Below the pieces are notes generated by a model, which made no database searches, was not told the DNA's origin, and saw nothing but the letters and a program-made list of their open reading frames with translations. Positions 44,611 through 53,899 of a stretch of 64,000 nucleotides of DNA are shown here, piece after piece. The translations under genes were made by a program, and so were the position numbers. Position 1 is the first letter of the stretch. Each line of letters opens with the position of its first letter. The stretch covers positions 1-64,000 of the forward strand of contig CAJTCE010000021.1 of NCBI GenBank assembly GCA_910574745.1. Direction: 5' to 3'. This DNA is from Lachnospiraceae bacterium (GTDB lineage: Bacteria > Bacillota > Clostridia > Lachnospirales > Lachnospiraceae).

Positions 44611-44670
44611 AAAAAATCAAAGGGCAGGGGACCTGCTCGTCATTCGCAATCGAGTAGATCCCCTGATTTT
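44611..44670. terminator. Hairpin between frr and uppS
   Basis: AGGGGACCTGCTCG (44626-44639) pairs with CGAGTAGATCCCCT (44651-44664) with two mismatches. On the minus strand a six-T run follows about 10 nt beyond the stem. Partial termination is likely, reducing expression of uppS and later genes relative to frr. Confidence 0.5.
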
Positions 44671-44678
44671 TCTCCGTT

Positions 44679-45230
44679 TTAAACGGTCAAAACTTCCTTG
44701 GACTTATCTTCAACCATTTTTTCGATTTCTTTAATATATTTGTCTGTCAGCTTCTGCAATTCATCGGAAAGAGTCTTTACCTCATCCTCGGAAAGATCTC
44801 CTTTTCCCAGCTTTTTAAAAGCATCATTTCCATCACGACGTGCGTTTCTTACAACAACCTTATTATCCTCGCCCTTTTTCTTAATGTCTTTTACCAGCTC
44901 TTTACGGCGTTCTTCCGTTAATTCCGGAAATACCAAGCGGATAACCGCGCCGTCGTTGGTAGGGGTAATTCCCACATCCGACGTTAAAATCGCCTTCTCA
45001 ATTTCTTTAATCAGGCTTTTCTCCCATGGCGCAATCTGTATCATGCGCGGCTCCGGTACGCTGACATTTCCCACACTCTGCAAGGGTGTAGGCGTTCCGT
45101 AATAATCAACCTTAATCTTATCAAGCACATGAGGGTTGGCACGTCCCGCTCTGATGGACGCAAAATCCGAAGCCAGGAAATCAATTGCCTTTTTCATCTT
45201 TTCATCGTATACTTTCAGTCTCTCATCCAT
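44679..45230 (-). CDS. frr: Ribosome recycling factor
   Basis: A 183-residue protein, standard length: FASIRAGRANPHVLDKI, PEPRMIQIAPWEKSLI, IRLVFPELTEERRKEL. It splits post-termination ribosomes with EF-G. It follows pyrH as usual. Confidence 0.98.
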   Translation of the reverse strand: MDERLKVYDEKMKKAIDFLASDFASIRAGRANPHVLDKIKVDYYGTPTPLQSVGNVSVPEPRMIQIAPWEKSLIKEIEKAILTSDVGITPTNDGAVIRLVFPELTEERRKELVKDIKKKGEDNKVVVRNARRDGNDAFKKLGKGDLSEDEVKTLSDELQKLTDKYIKEIEKMVEDKSKEVLTV

Positions 45231-45248
45231 TTGGATTATCCTCCCGTT

Positions 45249-45944
45249 TTATACCGTTACCTTGGTTCCGTTAAATTTACCGGAAACAGTATTGACAATA
45301 CTGTTCTCTTCATTTAAACCAAATACCCACATGGGCATTTTATTATCCCTTGCCAGAATCGACGCAGTCATATCCACAACCTGAAGATTCTTTTCAATCA
45401 CTTCATCAATGGAAACCTGGTCATATTTTTTTGCTGCTTTATTAACCCTGGGGTCGTCATCATAAACGCCGTCTACGGCCTTTGCCAAAAGGATGACCTC
45501 CGCTTCTACCTCTACAGCCCGCAGAACCACTCCTGTATCTGTGGAAAAATAGGGATGACCGGTTCCACCCGCAAAAAACACTACCATGCCTTTGCCAAAA
45601 TATTTATTTGCCCGATCCTTGGAAAACAGCTTTGTAAAAGAACCACATTCAAAAGGTGTCAAAATGCTGGTTCTCATTCCCACCGAACGAAATATCTCGG
45701 ACACATAAATACAGTTCATAACCGTAGCTAACATTCCTATCTGATCCGCCTTTGTCCTGTCAATATGCTCGCTGGTTCTGCCTCTCCAGAAATTTCCTCC
45801 GCCAATCACAACGCCAACCTCTTTGCCGTCGTCAACCAGCTGTTTTACCTGAAGAGCCACGCCTCTTATGGTATCCTCGTCAAAGCCGGTCTTTTTGGAA
45901 CCGGCCAGAGCTTCTCCGCTCAGCTTCAACATAATTCTTTTCAT
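45249..45944 (-). CDS. pyrH: UMP kinase
   Basis: A 231-residue amino-acid-kinase-fold enzyme: MLKLSGEALAGSKKTGFDED, VGVVIGGGNFWRG, FAGGTGHPYFSTDT. It converts UMP to UDP in the cytoplasm. It lies 22 nt after the bactofilin stop codon, so the tsf-rpsB neighbourhood usual for pyrH is absent here. Confidence 0.97.
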   Translation of the reverse strand: MKRIMLKLSGEALAGSKKTGFDEDTIRGVALQVKQLVDDGKEVGVVIGGGNFWRGRTSEHIDRTKADQIGMLATVMNCIYVSEIFRSVGMRTSILTPFECGSFTKLFSKDRANKYFGKGMVVFFAGGTGHPYFSTDTGVVLRAVEVEAEVILLAKAVDGVYDDDPRVNKAAKKYDQVSIDEVIEKNLQVVDMTASILARDNKMPMWVFGLNEENSIVNTVSGKFNGTKVTV

Positions 45945-45965
45945 AATCCAGAGCCCCCGGTATTA

Positions 45966-47507
45966 TTAAACCAAATCTTTAAAGAAGGAAGAAGGATTAA
46001 CATCTGCATAGCACTGTGAACACATACCTTCAATAACCGCACCATTGTTAATCTGTACGGATTTGGATTTGATATTTCCCATAACGATAGCAGAAGTATC
46101 CAGTATAACCGGTCCCTGTACATCGATATCGCCTTTTACAGCTCCTGCAACCACTGCGCTTGTAGCATAAATATTTCCGATAATAACAGAACTCTGACCC
46201 ACCTTTACGCTGCCTTTCGCATGAACCTCGCCTGTAATCTTAGCAGAATCAGCAAAGATTTCCTCTGCCATGGAATTGCCTTCTACACTGCCGGAGATAT
46301 TCAGTTTTCCAAGAATCTCAACATTTCCGATTACCGTTCCTAAAATATCCATGGAACCCTGGCTGCTGATATCGCCGGTTACCTTCATGCCTGCTGTAAT
46401 AACGCCTGTTTCATCCATTACTTCGCCTGTTAATCCTGTTTCATTCTGTTGTGTCATAACTTTACCTACCCCTTCTTCTAATTGTGTTTCTTCGTCTGTT
46501 TTTTCAATTTCTTTCATGAAATCATCTTCCATTTCTTCTTCTACCCTTTCCTCTATGTCATTTTCTAATGCGTTTCCAATTGCCGGAACCATCTCCTCCG
46601 GTTCCATTTCTCCGAGCAGATTGATTTCTTCTGCCTTTTCTTCCTCTGCCGCTTCAGCTGCTGTTTCGGCTTCTTCAGTTTCTGCTTTCACTTCATCTAC
46701 TGTTTCGGCTTCCTCTGCTTCTGCTTTCACTTCATCTACTGTTTCGGCTTCTTCAGTTTCTGCTTTCACTTCATCTACTGTTTCGGCTTCTTCAGTTTCT
46801 GCTACCGATTCGACTACTGTTTCGGCTTCTTCAATTTCTGCTGCTACTTCAGCCTCCGGCTCTTCTGTCTTTTCTTCCGGTTCACTTGCCAAAAGCAGAT
46901 TGATTTCCTCTGCCTCTTCAACAGTTGTTTCGGCTTCTTCTGTTTCGGCGCCCACTTCATCTACTGTTTCGGGTCCTCCAGTTTCTGCTTCGACTGTTGT
47001 TTCGGCTTCTGTTGCTTCAGTCTCTGGCTCTTCTGTCTTTTCTTCCGGTTCACTTGCTAAAAGCAGATCAAATACTTCTGCCTCTTCTTCAATATCCGCA
47101 TTCCGTTCCTCTAACGCATTTCCGCCAAACAGATTAATCTCCTCGACTTCCTCAGTCTCAATCTCTGTTTTACCTTCTTGCTCATCCGGCTCTTTTTCGG
47201 GCATGGAAATTTCTTCCGCCTGCAGCCCCGGTGCAAATATATCTGCATTTTCATCTAATCTGGCAACAGCCGCAAGGAATGCTTCCTCATCACTGATAGC
47301 GGTCTCTTTATGGTCTGTTTCCGGCTTCGGTTCTTCTTTTAGTATAACCGGTTCCGGCTTTATTGCTTCTGATTTTATTTCTTCCGGCTTCATTTTACTT
47401 TCATTTTCCGCCATCTTCTCTGGATTTTCCAGTTCCTTATCCACTTCTGGAAGCAATTCATTCACAGCCATGGATAAATCTTCTTTTAAGTCCTGAAAAA
47501 AGCCCAT
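45966..47507 (-). CDS. Bactofilin-domain protein with long acidic repeat region
   Basis: A 513-residue protein. N-terminal amphipathic segment MGFFQDLKEDLSMAVNELLP; about 340 residues of disordered, Glu-dominated sequence in which EEINLL modules (about five) alternate with EEAETVDEVKAE repeats; then a C-terminal bactofilin beta-helix (from about residue 385: GMKVTGDISSQGSMDILGTV, GEVHAKGSVKVGQSSVIIGN, GDIDVQGPVILDTSAIVMGN). It ends with C-SQC-YADVN. Bactofilins polymerise without nucleotide and organise cell-wall or chromosome machinery. Most are 110-200 residues, so the acidic arm is an unusual addition. It precedes pyrH and follows a polysaccharide deacetylase. Confidence 0.88.
   Translation of the reverse strand: MGFFQDLKEDLSMAVNELLPEVDKELENPEKMAENESKMKPEEIKSEAIKPEPVILKEEPKPETDHKETAISDEEAFLAAVARLDENADIFAPGLQAEEISMPEKEPDEQEGKTEIETEEVEEINLFGGNALEERNADIEEEAEVFDLLLASEPEEKTEEPETEATEAETTVEAETGGPETVDEVGAETEEAETTVEEAEEINLLLASEPEEKTEEPEAEVAAEIEEAETVVESVAETEEAETVDEVKAETEEAETVDEVKAEAEEAETVDEVKAETEEAETAAEAAEEEKAEEINLLGEMEPEEMVPAIGNALENDIEERVEEEMEDDFMKEIEKTDEETQLEEGVGKVMTQQNETGLTGEVMDETGVITAGMKVTGDISSQGSMDILGTVIGNVEILGKLNISGSVEGNSMAEEIFADSAKITGEVHAKGSVKVGQSSVIIGNIYATSAVVAGAVKGDIDVQGPVILDTSAIVMGNIKSKSVQINNGAVIEGMCSQCYADVNPSSFFKDLV
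46681..46836. repeat. 39-bp tandem repeat inside the bactofilin gene
   Basis: Three nearly identical 39-bp units begin at 46681, 46720 and 46759, with a diverged fourth from 46798. Each encodes 13 residues of the type EEAETVDEVKAET. The exact period and near-identity point to recent expansion by slippage or recombination. Confidence 0.85.
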
Positions 47508-47526
47508 TATAGTTCCTCCATTTCTT

Positions 47527-48489
47527 CTAATGTGTAATATGCAAAATGATTGGGGTTTCTTCGGTAATCGGCTTTATTTCCAATTCTTGCCTTCCTGTCA
47601 GTTCATCCAGTATCATCCGCAATGCATCTACTGTCTGAGCCTTGTCTTTTCCGTCATGCAAAAGCACAATAGAGGTCTGAAAAGTATCAACCCCGCTTAT
47701 GACATTTAAGGCAATCTGCTCTGCCGACAAACCGTGTCCATCCGCATCGCCGCCTGAAATATTCCAGTCATAGCAAGTAACGCCCTGAGCATTCAGTTGA
47801 TTCACAATTTCCGCCATGTCAATTTGACTGACTGTGTTACTGCTTCCTCCGGGAAGTCTGCATATGTCCGGCCTTACTCCCGTCACATCAAATATATAAT
47901 CGGATAACAAATAAAAATCCTCAAAAAATGCTTCTTCTGACGCATAAATTTCATGATATTTGTGACTATAGGAGTGAATACCAATGCTGTGTCCCTCACT
48001 GATAATTCTCTTATAAAGAGCTTTGGCCTCCTCACTTGTATCTCCAACCACAAAAAAAGTTGCCTTAACATGATATTCGGCAAGAATATCCAGAATCTGG
48101 TCTGTATACCTGCTTGGACCGTCATCAAAAGTAAGATAAACTCTTTTGATACCGTCTCCGGTCATTATATCCTGTCCGCTGTTCTCATTTTCCAGAACAG
48201 TCTCCGTTTCCGCCTGCTCACTCTTTTGCTTTTCTTCATAGAATGTGATACTTTCCTGCAAATTATCAATCTTTAAGCTTAATTCATCCACCTGAGACTG
48301 CATATCGGCTTTTTCCGCTTCTATTTTCCTCAGTCTGGCATTCGCTCCATATAACAGAAATCCAAGGCAGATACTGACAATTACCGGTGTCAGTATCGTT
48401 GCAAAAGCAGTAATTAAAATTATTTTTTTTAATCGCTCCACCCTTTTGCGGCGGTTCTTTTGCAACTGTCTATCTTCCTGTTCGACCAT
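47527..48489 (-). CDS. Membrane-anchored polysaccharide deacetylase (CE4)
   Basis: A 320-residue protein: basic N-terminus, one helix (about residues 23-47), a coiled coil (ARLRKIEAEKADMQSQ onward), then a NodB domain with YLTFDDGPS, zinc ligands HSYSHKYHE, RLPGGSS and LLHDGKD. It should remove N-acetyl groups from peptidoglycan or another surface glycan outside the membrane. I chose the ATG at 48489 (GGAG 7 nt upstream); a GTG six codons earlier lacks a site. The coiled coil near the membrane could link it to the neighbouring bactofilin, which is an inference from position. Confidence 0.92.
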   Translation of the reverse strand: MVEQEDRQLQKNRRKRVERLKKIILITAFATILTPVIVSICLGFLLYGANARLRKIEAEKADMQSQVDELSLKIDNLQESITFYEEKQKSEQAETETVLENENSGQDIMTGDGIKRVYLTFDDGPSRYTDQILDILAEYHVKATFFVVGDTSEEAKALYKRIISEGHSIGIHSYSHKYHEIYASEEAFFEDFYLLSDYIFDVTGVRPDICRLPGGSSNTVSQIDMAEIVNQLNAQGVTCYDWNISGGDADGHGLSAEQIALNVISGVDTFQTSIVLLHDGKDKAQTVDALRMILDELTGRQELEIKPITEETPIILHITH

Positions 48490-48591
48490 TGCATTTCTCC
48501 ATTTCACTACACACTACTTTGCATTGTATCATAAATACGGAACGAAAAAAAGAGAAAATTATAACGTGGTATTTGTTTTTTCACAAAATCA

Positions 48592-48630
48592 GGGAACGCT
48601 CCGAAAAAAGCATTTTTCCGGTAACGTCCC
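48592..48630 (-). terminator. Chemoreceptor gene terminator
   Basis: GGGAACGCTCCG pairs with CGGTAACGTCCC around an A/T-rich inner stem; on the minus strand GATTTTGTG follows. Confidence 0.5.
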
Positions 48631-48689
48631 CTGCCACCTTCTCTCATACCGGACAACCGCCCTCAAAAAATTTCCATATTTTTAAGTAA

Positions 48690-50390
48690 TTATACTTTAA
48701 ATATGCCCATACTCTTTTCCAGATCCGTTGACACATTTTTAAGCTCTTCCGATTTTTCGGAAATACCTGTGACAATTGCAGAAACCTCCGTAACGGAAGC
48801 CGATGTTTCCTCTGTACTTGCCGCATTTTCCTCCGCAATTGCAGTCAGGCTCTGTACAACATCAATAACCCGGCTTCTTGCCACATCCATCTGCCTTGTC
48901 TTTCCAGAAATCAGCTTCATGCCTTCTATAGAACTGTCAACCTCATCCTGAATTTCCCCGAATGCCTTGTCTGTCCGCTCAACATATCCGCTCTGTTCCT
49001 TCATACTGGATTTGACATCCGTCATAATCTCAACAGCCTTTTCGGAATCGGATAATAATTCCGCTATTATATCGCCTATCTGTTTTGCAGATTCATTGGA
49101 CTGTTCTGCCAGCTTCTGAATCTGGGCTGCCACAACCGCAAAGCCTCTTCCCTGCTCTCCTGCCCTTGCCGCCTCAATGGATGCATTTAAGGAAAGGAGG
49201 TTGGTTTCTTCTGCAATTTCCGTAATCATACTTGCCGCTTCGTTAATCTTGCGTGCAGAGTCATTGGTGGTATCGGTCTGCTTTGCAATGACATCAATAT
49301 ACTGCTCGGTCTTTCGATTGACCTTATCCAGTTCATCAAGAATTTCTTTTGCACGTTTGCCGGATTCCTTCATTTTAGACGCATGTTCCACAAGCTCATT
49401 TACCAGATCATTGGTATCTTCAATCATGCTGCCTATGGTTACTACATTTTCCGTAGCCGCCTGAGTCTCTTCCGCCTGGGAGGTTGCCCCTTGGGCAATT
49501 TCATTTACCGCAATTTCCACCTGATCCATAGTATTTGTGGTTTCCATTGCACTGCCGCTTAAATCGTTTGCGGCATTCATAAGGATCACGCTTTCTCCCC
49601 TGATCTTTTCTACTATATCCACCAATTCATTTCTCATAATCGTAAGGGCCCGGCTCATATCGCCGATTTCATCCTTGCTCTTATTAAGCTTCTTCTGGGT
49701 TTCATCCTCTGTGAAATCCATCTCCGAAAGTCTCATGGCAAAACCGGTCATATGCTGAATCGGTTTTACTATCATGGATGCGCAGATATATCCAAAGATT
49801 AAAAAGACAATGGTTGTTACAATAAGACCTATTATTCCGATTCGGTTGATTTTCGTTACCGGTGCAATAATTTCCTCCTGATCAGCCGTAACAACAAGAA
49901 CAAACTCTTCATATGTACTGATATAAACCGACGCATATTTTATCTTTCCGTCGTACTCATAGGAAACTACCTGACTTTCAACCTTTTTACCCTCTGACAG
50001 ATCCGCACATATCTGCTTTACAACTGCATTCTCAACGCTCTTACCGATTTTGCTGCCGTTGGGATGATAAAGCATGCTGCCACCCGCTGAAACCACATAA
50101 ACATAGCTGGATTCCATGCCTTTCATGCCGCCGCCTTCCAGCTTTAAAGAAAGGTTATCGGCACTGAGGACTGATGTGGTTTTTCCATCGCTGCTTTTAA
50201 TCTGATTATCTAAAGTACTGCCATAGGCAACTGCCAAATCCCCAATATAATTTTCGGTGGTCGCCTCAATTTCCTTTTTACAATTGGGCGAATAATTTAT
50301 CATCATCAGAATTCCCATCAAAATTACTGCAAAATCCACCAGCAGACAAATTTTGACTCTGACGGAATGTATGTTTTGTTTACTTTTCAT
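48690..50390 (-). CDS. Methyl-accepting chemotaxis protein
   Basis: A 566-residue receptor: helix near residues 9-29, a Cache-type extracellular sensor ([20 protein letters not shown]) of about 150 residues, second helix about 186-208, HAMP, and a signalling domain with the conserved hairpin [20 protein letters not shown]. It should sense a small ligand outside and control CheA. No other chemotaxis or flagellar gene is in the window. Confidence 0.95.
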   Translation of the reverse strand: MKSKQNIHSVRVKICLLVDFAVILMGILMMINYSPNCKKEIEATTENYIGDLAVAYGSTLDNQIKSSDGKTTSVLSADNLSLKLEGGGMKGMESSYVYVVSAGGSMLYHPNGSKIGKSVENAVVKQICADLSEGKKVESQVVSYEYDGKIKYASVYISTYEEFVLVVTADQEEIIAPVTKINRIGIIGLIVTTIVFLIFGYICASMIVKPIQHMTGFAMRLSEMDFTEDETQKKLNKSKDEIGDMSRALTIMRNELVDIVEKIRGESVILMNAANDLSGSAMETTNTMDQVEIAVNEIAQGATSQAEETQAATENVVTIGSMIEDTNDLVNELVEHASKMKESGKRAKEILDELDKVNRKTEQYIDVIAKQTDTTNDSARKINEAASMITEIAEETNLLSLNASIEAARAGEQGRGFAVVAAQIQKLAEQSNESAKQIGDIIAELLSDSEKAVEIMTDVKSSMKEQSGYVERTDKAFGEIQDEVDSSIEGMKLISGKTRQMDVARSRVIDVVQSLTAIAEENAASTEETSASVTEVSAIVTGISEKSEELKNVSTDLEKSMGIFKV

Positions 50391-50456
50391 AGCTTTCTTC
50401 CCCTTTGCATTTTTTCATGCAATACACTGTTCCCTTCACTGTACGGCATCTTTATT

Positions 50457-50485
50457 ATTATAACATTAATCACGTCTTATTTCAA
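50457..50485 (-). promoter_or_regulatory. Chemoreceptor promoter (sigma-A)
   Basis: TTGAAA (50480-50485), 17 nt, extended TGTTATAAT (-10 at 50457-50462). It is not a sigma-D-type motility promoter. Confidence 0.75.
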
Positions 50486-50501
50486 TAACACACTAAAACC
50501 G

Positions 50502-51107
50502 TCAGCCGTTTTCCTGATTTTTCTGCTTTGCTTCATTTTCAGTCTGTTTTTCATTGTTTCCATTTTCAGAAGGCTTATTTTCCTTTGCTTCACTCTCCAC
50601 CGGTCTCCACGCCCTGCCAAAATCCACATCCTTAAACAGCGCGGCAAGCCCTGTAATCTGTTTTAACCGTAATATTTCATCCTTATCCATGCCCAAGTGC
50701 TTGGAAATCCAGGAATCGCTGCGTCCCAGTTCGTGAAGCTCCTTTACAATATTGCTCATCAAATCCACGTCATGAGTTCCTCTTGCCCGGTTATGGCGGA
50801 TGGTACTTGCCATTCTCTGGTCTAAGGATTTATCAATAACCGAAACGGGCAGCATACCGCCTTCTCTTTTGTAAATATCCTCATGCTCTTGCATGATCCG
50901 GTAACGATGGAAACCGTCTACGATTACATAAATATCTTCCTCTTTAACATAATAGCATACAATCGGCATGGTATAACCGTCAGCCTTAATACTTTCATAT
51001 AGCAGCCTCATTTCAGGAGGCGCAACTGCATTGGGATTATAGGTGTTTGCCCTGATTTTTTCTATGGGTACCGCAATAACCCCGTAAACAGGACTTTTAT
51101 ACTCCAT
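50502..51107 (-). CDS. IbrB-like ParB/Srx-fold protein
   Basis: A 201-residue protein. The N-terminal ParB/sulfiredoxin-like domain shows IPIEKIRANTYNPNAV-type text, YESIKADGYTMPIV, and the GFHRYRIM box with its His-Arg; then a helix-turn-helix-like region (LGRSDSWISKHLGMDKDEIL), and a disordered Asn/Glu/Lys-rich tail. It overlaps the PAPS-reductase-like gene by 11 nt. The pair corresponds to IbrB/IbrA of E. coli, named for regulating phage-borne immunoglobulin-binding genes; the biochemical activity is not established. Confidence 0.85.
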   Translation of the reverse strand: MEYKSPVYGVIAVPIEKIRANTYNPNAVAPPEMRLLYESIKADGYTMPIVCYYVKEEDIYVIVDGFHRYRIMQEHEDIYKREGGMLPVSVIDKSLDQRMASTIRHNRARGTHDVDLMSNIVKELHELGRSDSWISKHLGMDKDEILRLKQITGLAALFKDVDFGRAWRPVESEAKENKPSENGNNEKQTENEAKQKNQENG

Positions 51108-52428
51108 AATTTATATCCTCCACGCTTTTATATTTCCGTTTAATGACATCAATGCGTTTCTGCTGCTCCCTTGTAAGACCGAATCCCATAAATCTGCAGA
51201 CATGGTCATTTTTCAAAATGCAGTAACACATTCTCTTCCAGCTCGGAATATCCTTTGTGGTTTTGATATCATCCGTATTATCGGGAATCTTTTCCACAAA
51301 AACTACCCGTGTTTTCTTTGTCAGCGTATAGTTGGAAATGCCGTTTCTTTTGATGCGGTATCCGTGGTCCAATAGTTCTTCGATGGTTTCCTCCTCCAGT
51401 CCGCCTCCTGTTTTATGCCAGAAATTCATGGATGTATTAAATTTTTTTACATAATTATTCCGAAGCCTTTTGGGTAATGTATCAAGCAGAAACCGCGTAT
51501 AAGATTCCCATGTGTGCCCCTCCGGCAGCGTTACATTCCGGTAGCCCATAGCTTTGGTTCTTCCGTAAATGCAGGCAAAATTAGCTCCTCTGACCCGTCC
51601 CACCAGCTTTGCCCAGATTTCCGGGTCTATTACCCTGTACAGATTCAGGGAATCCTTGGAATAATCATTAAAAGGCGACGCCACTCTCATCTGCGTCACT
51701 TTCAATCCCGCCATATGGTATAAATCATAGAGCCTGTTATAGTCATACTCAAACAGGTAGTTGGCATGCCATACGTCATTTAGGGACCAGTCATATAAGG
51801 GAGACGCCGTCCAAACATCTTTAAACTGTTTGCTGATCCAGCACTGGTCGTCATATCCGTTTTTCTTATTTAAAAAACCGCTATATCTCTGGAGGGATTC
51901 TTCTGCACGCATCCCCAGAAGACAGATGGTCTTCCTGTTATGATGGGAAATGCGGTACCATCTTCCAAACTGTTTTGCCAAATCCTCCTGATGCATTTTG
52001 TAGCGGTAGGTAGTGATGGGGTTATGATCAAGACTAATAACATAATCTTTTTGGGGCATCCTTCTGACCCAGGCGTCTTTTTTGTTATCATCCCACGGAT
52101 ACCAGTACATTTCATAGCTGCTCAAAGCAGTCCTTGTGGCCATGGGCAGACAGACCCAGTAGGGTTCCACCTCATCCTTGATCGCTTCAAAGGTTCTTTC
52201 TATGTATTCTGTGGTTACCGTGTATTGGGCTTCGAAATCCTGATGGAAGACTCCTATTTTCTTTTCGGGGTAATATTTTCTTTTAAAATCCAGTACCAGG
52301 TTCAGTAATAATCCGCTGTCTTTTCCTCCTGAAAAGGAGATATAGATATTATCAAATTCTTCAAAAATCAGTTTCAGGCGTTTTTGCAGAGCCTCATATA
52401 CATTCTGTTCTTCGTATTTGCGCACCAT
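51097..52428 (-). CDS. IbrA-like PAPS-reductase-family protein (DUF3440)
   Basis: A 443-residue cytoplasmic protein. The N-terminal adenine-nucleotide alpha-hydrolase fold carries the PP-loop SGGKDS (residues 33-38) and a GMRAEESLQRY motif; the C-terminal half (from about residue 300) is the DUF3440 extension (KRLRNNYVKKF, IPSWKRMCYCILKNDHVC). It lacks the CC...CXXC cluster of assimilatory APS reductases, so sulfate reduction is unlikely. The same fold makes DNA phosphorothioate (DndC) and thiolates tRNA, so nucleotide or nucleic-acid modification is a reasonable guess. It has its own promoter. Confidence 0.87.
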   Translation of the reverse strand: MVRKYEEQNVYEALQKRLKLIFEEFDNIYISFSGGKDSGLLLNLVLDFKRKYYPEKKIGVFHQDFEAQYTVTTEYIERTFEAIKDEVEPYWVCLPMATRTALSSYEMYWYPWDDNKKDAWVRRMPQKDYVISLDHNPITTYRYKMHQEDLAKQFGRWYRISHHNRKTICLLGMRAEESLQRYSGFLNKKNGYDDQCWISKQFKDVWTASPLYDWSLNDVWHANYLFEYDYNRLYDLYHMAGLKVTQMRVASPFNDYSKDSLNLYRVIDPEIWAKLVGRVRGANFACIYGRTKAMGYRNVTLPEGHTWESYTRFLLDTLPKRLRNNYVKKFNTSMNFWHKTGGGLEEETIEELLDHGYRIKRNGISNYTLTKKTRVVFVEKIPDNTDDIKTTKDIPSWKRMCYCILKNDHVCRFMGFGLTREQQKRIDVIKRKYKSVEDINYGV

Positions 52429-52643
52429 ATGAATCCCTCCGGTTTTGCCAAAAAAATTCCAAATTTTTCCAATTTTCTACAGTAATTAATTTAACATATC
52501 AGGGGGATAAATTCAATAAAGTTCCTTGAAAGAGGTAGGGTCGGGAAAAGAAGGGGATATCATTTGTAGGCGATGCGAAGCTTTTTGTAATACGTTGGTT
52601 TTTAGGAGGCGGTATTTTAACTCTTCTGCTGAAAAGGGTATTG
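52429..52643. other. Intergenic upstream of the ibrA-like gene
   Basis: It holds the promoter at 52488-52516; I see no gene in the rest. Confidence 0.45.
52488..52516 (-). promoter_or_regulatory. Promoter of the ibrAB-like operon
   Basis: TTGAAT (52511-52516), 17 nt, TAAATT (52488-52493). A moderate match. Confidence 0.45.
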
Positions 52644-52731
52644 GAAAGCTGTGGCTTCTGACTGCGTGAGGGCCGTAAGGACGTTTTGCAAAACGTCCTT
52701 ACGGCCCTCACAGTCAGAAGCCACAGCTTTC
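52644..52731. repeat. 88-nt hairpin with 43-bp stem, no real loop
   Basis: The sequence from GAAAGCTGTGGC (52644) pairs with GCCACAGCTTTC (ending 52731) throughout; the only flaw is a 2-nt bulge (CG near 52673). The centre is ACGTTTTGCAAAACGT. The stem begins inside the stop codon of the aminotransferase gene. It may stop transcription of that gene, but is about four times longer than a normal terminator stem and has no U-run. Confidence 0.9.
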
Positions 52732-53899
52732 ATCCCAGCATCCCCGCCAACACCCTTTCCTCAATTCTTTTTAGACCTTCTTCCAGTAATTTTTTCGGAC
52801 AGGCAAAGTTCATTCTGGCGTAGCTTTCACTTCCAGCTCTATAGGCGCATCCCATACTGAGTTTCACTCCTGCCGAAGTAAAGAAATTTTCCAGTTCTTT
52901 TTCTGAGAGCATAAGTTCTTTACAGTCAAGCCATATCAGAAAGGTCCCTTCCGGGGAAAACGCATGGATTCCGGGTATTTTTGTATTAAAATAGTCCAGG
53001 GCAAAGTCTCTGTTGTTTTGTAAGTATTGAACCAGCTGATCTGCATAATGGTTTCCATAGGTATAGGCGGCTTCCATGGCAGTTAATCCGAGAATTCCTG
53101 TATTGATACAGCGTTTTTCTTTTTCTTCCGAAAATTGTTTCCGCAGCTTTTCGTCGGCAATGATAATTGCTGACGCTGCAAGGCCTGCTATGCTGAAGGT
53201 CTTGCTGGCAGATGTGCATGTTATGGTTTTTGAACGGATTTCTTCTGACAGGGACGCCAGCGGAATGTGTATGTGGTCGTCAAAAATGATGTCTCCGTGT
53301 ATTTCATCTGAAATCATCAGGACGTCGTTTTTCAGACAGATCTCGGCAAAGCTTTCCAGTTCCTCTTTTGTGAAGCATCTTCCGGTGGGATTCTGGGGAT
53401 TGCAGAACATCCATACTTTGGCTTCTTTGGCTTTTTTCTCAAAGTCTTGAAAATCCGGTACATATTTTCCGTTTTTTATAAGCATGGGGTTTTCTAAAGC
53501 TTTTCTTCCGTTACGCTCTACGGTTTCGAAAAAGGGGGAATAAATCGGGGTCTGAATCAGGATTCCATCCCCTGGCTTTGTATAGGCGGATACCGCCGCC
53601 GACAGGGCGCTGTCGATGCCTGCGGTAAATTCCACCCATTCTTCTTTTATGAAAAACCCATGTCTCTCTTTTTGCCAGTCCGCTACGGCTTTGGCGCAGC
53701 CTTTCGGCGGCAGGCTGTAGCCGTATATGTTATGTTCCACACAGGTCTGTAAAGTCTCTTGTACTTCTTTTGGGGCTGCGAAATCCGTATCTGCCACCCA
53801 GAAAGGGAGTAGTTCTTCTTTGCCGGCTCCTATAAAGCGGCTGTCCCATTTTGCACTATTTTTTCCACGCCTGTCTATAATTTCATCAAAGTTATACAT
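52730..53899 (-). CDS. MalY/PatB-type aminotransferase (cystathionine beta-lyase family)
   Basis: A 389-residue fold-type I PLP enzyme: opening MYNFDEIIDRRGKNSAKWD and LPFWVADTDF typical of MalY/PatB, NPQNPTGR, SDEIHGDIIF, and PLP-Lys in TSASKTFSIAGL. Such enzymes split cystathionine or cysteine conjugates to release thiols or sulfide. The neighbouring NhaC gene 145 nt upstream could share its transcript. Confidence 0.93.
   Translation of the reverse strand: MYNFDEIIDRRGKNSAKWDSRFIGAGKEELLPFWVADTDFAAPKEVQETLQTCVEHNIYGYSLPPKGCAKAVADWQKERHGFFIKEEWVEFTAGIDSALSAAVSAYTKPGDGILIQTPIYSPFFETVERNGRKALENPMLIKNGKYVPDFQDFEKKAKEAKVWMFCNPQNPTGRCFTKEELESFAEICLKNDVLMISDEIHGDIIFDDHIHIPLASLSEEIRSKTITCTSASKTFSIAGLAASAIIIADEKLRKQFSEEKEKRCINTGILGLTAMEAAYTYGNHYADQLVQYLQNNRDFALDYFNTKIPGIHAFSPEGTFLIWLDCKELMLSEKELENFFTSAGVKLSMGCAYRAGSESYARMNFACPKKLLEEGLKRIEERVLAGMLG

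Noticed and set aside
46270-47496. Plus-strand 408-codon Ser-rich frame opposite the bactofilin gene
   Set aside because: It arises because GAA/GAG-rich repeats read TTC/TCT on the other strand; no start signal and no family match.
51097-52428. Assimilatory PAPS/APS reductase
   Set aside because: The iron-sulfur CC...CXXC motif is absent, the DUF3440 extension is present, and no sulfate genes are nearby.
52499-52711. Minus-strand 70-codon frame across the hairpin
   Set aside because: It runs through one arm of the palindrome and has no start signal.
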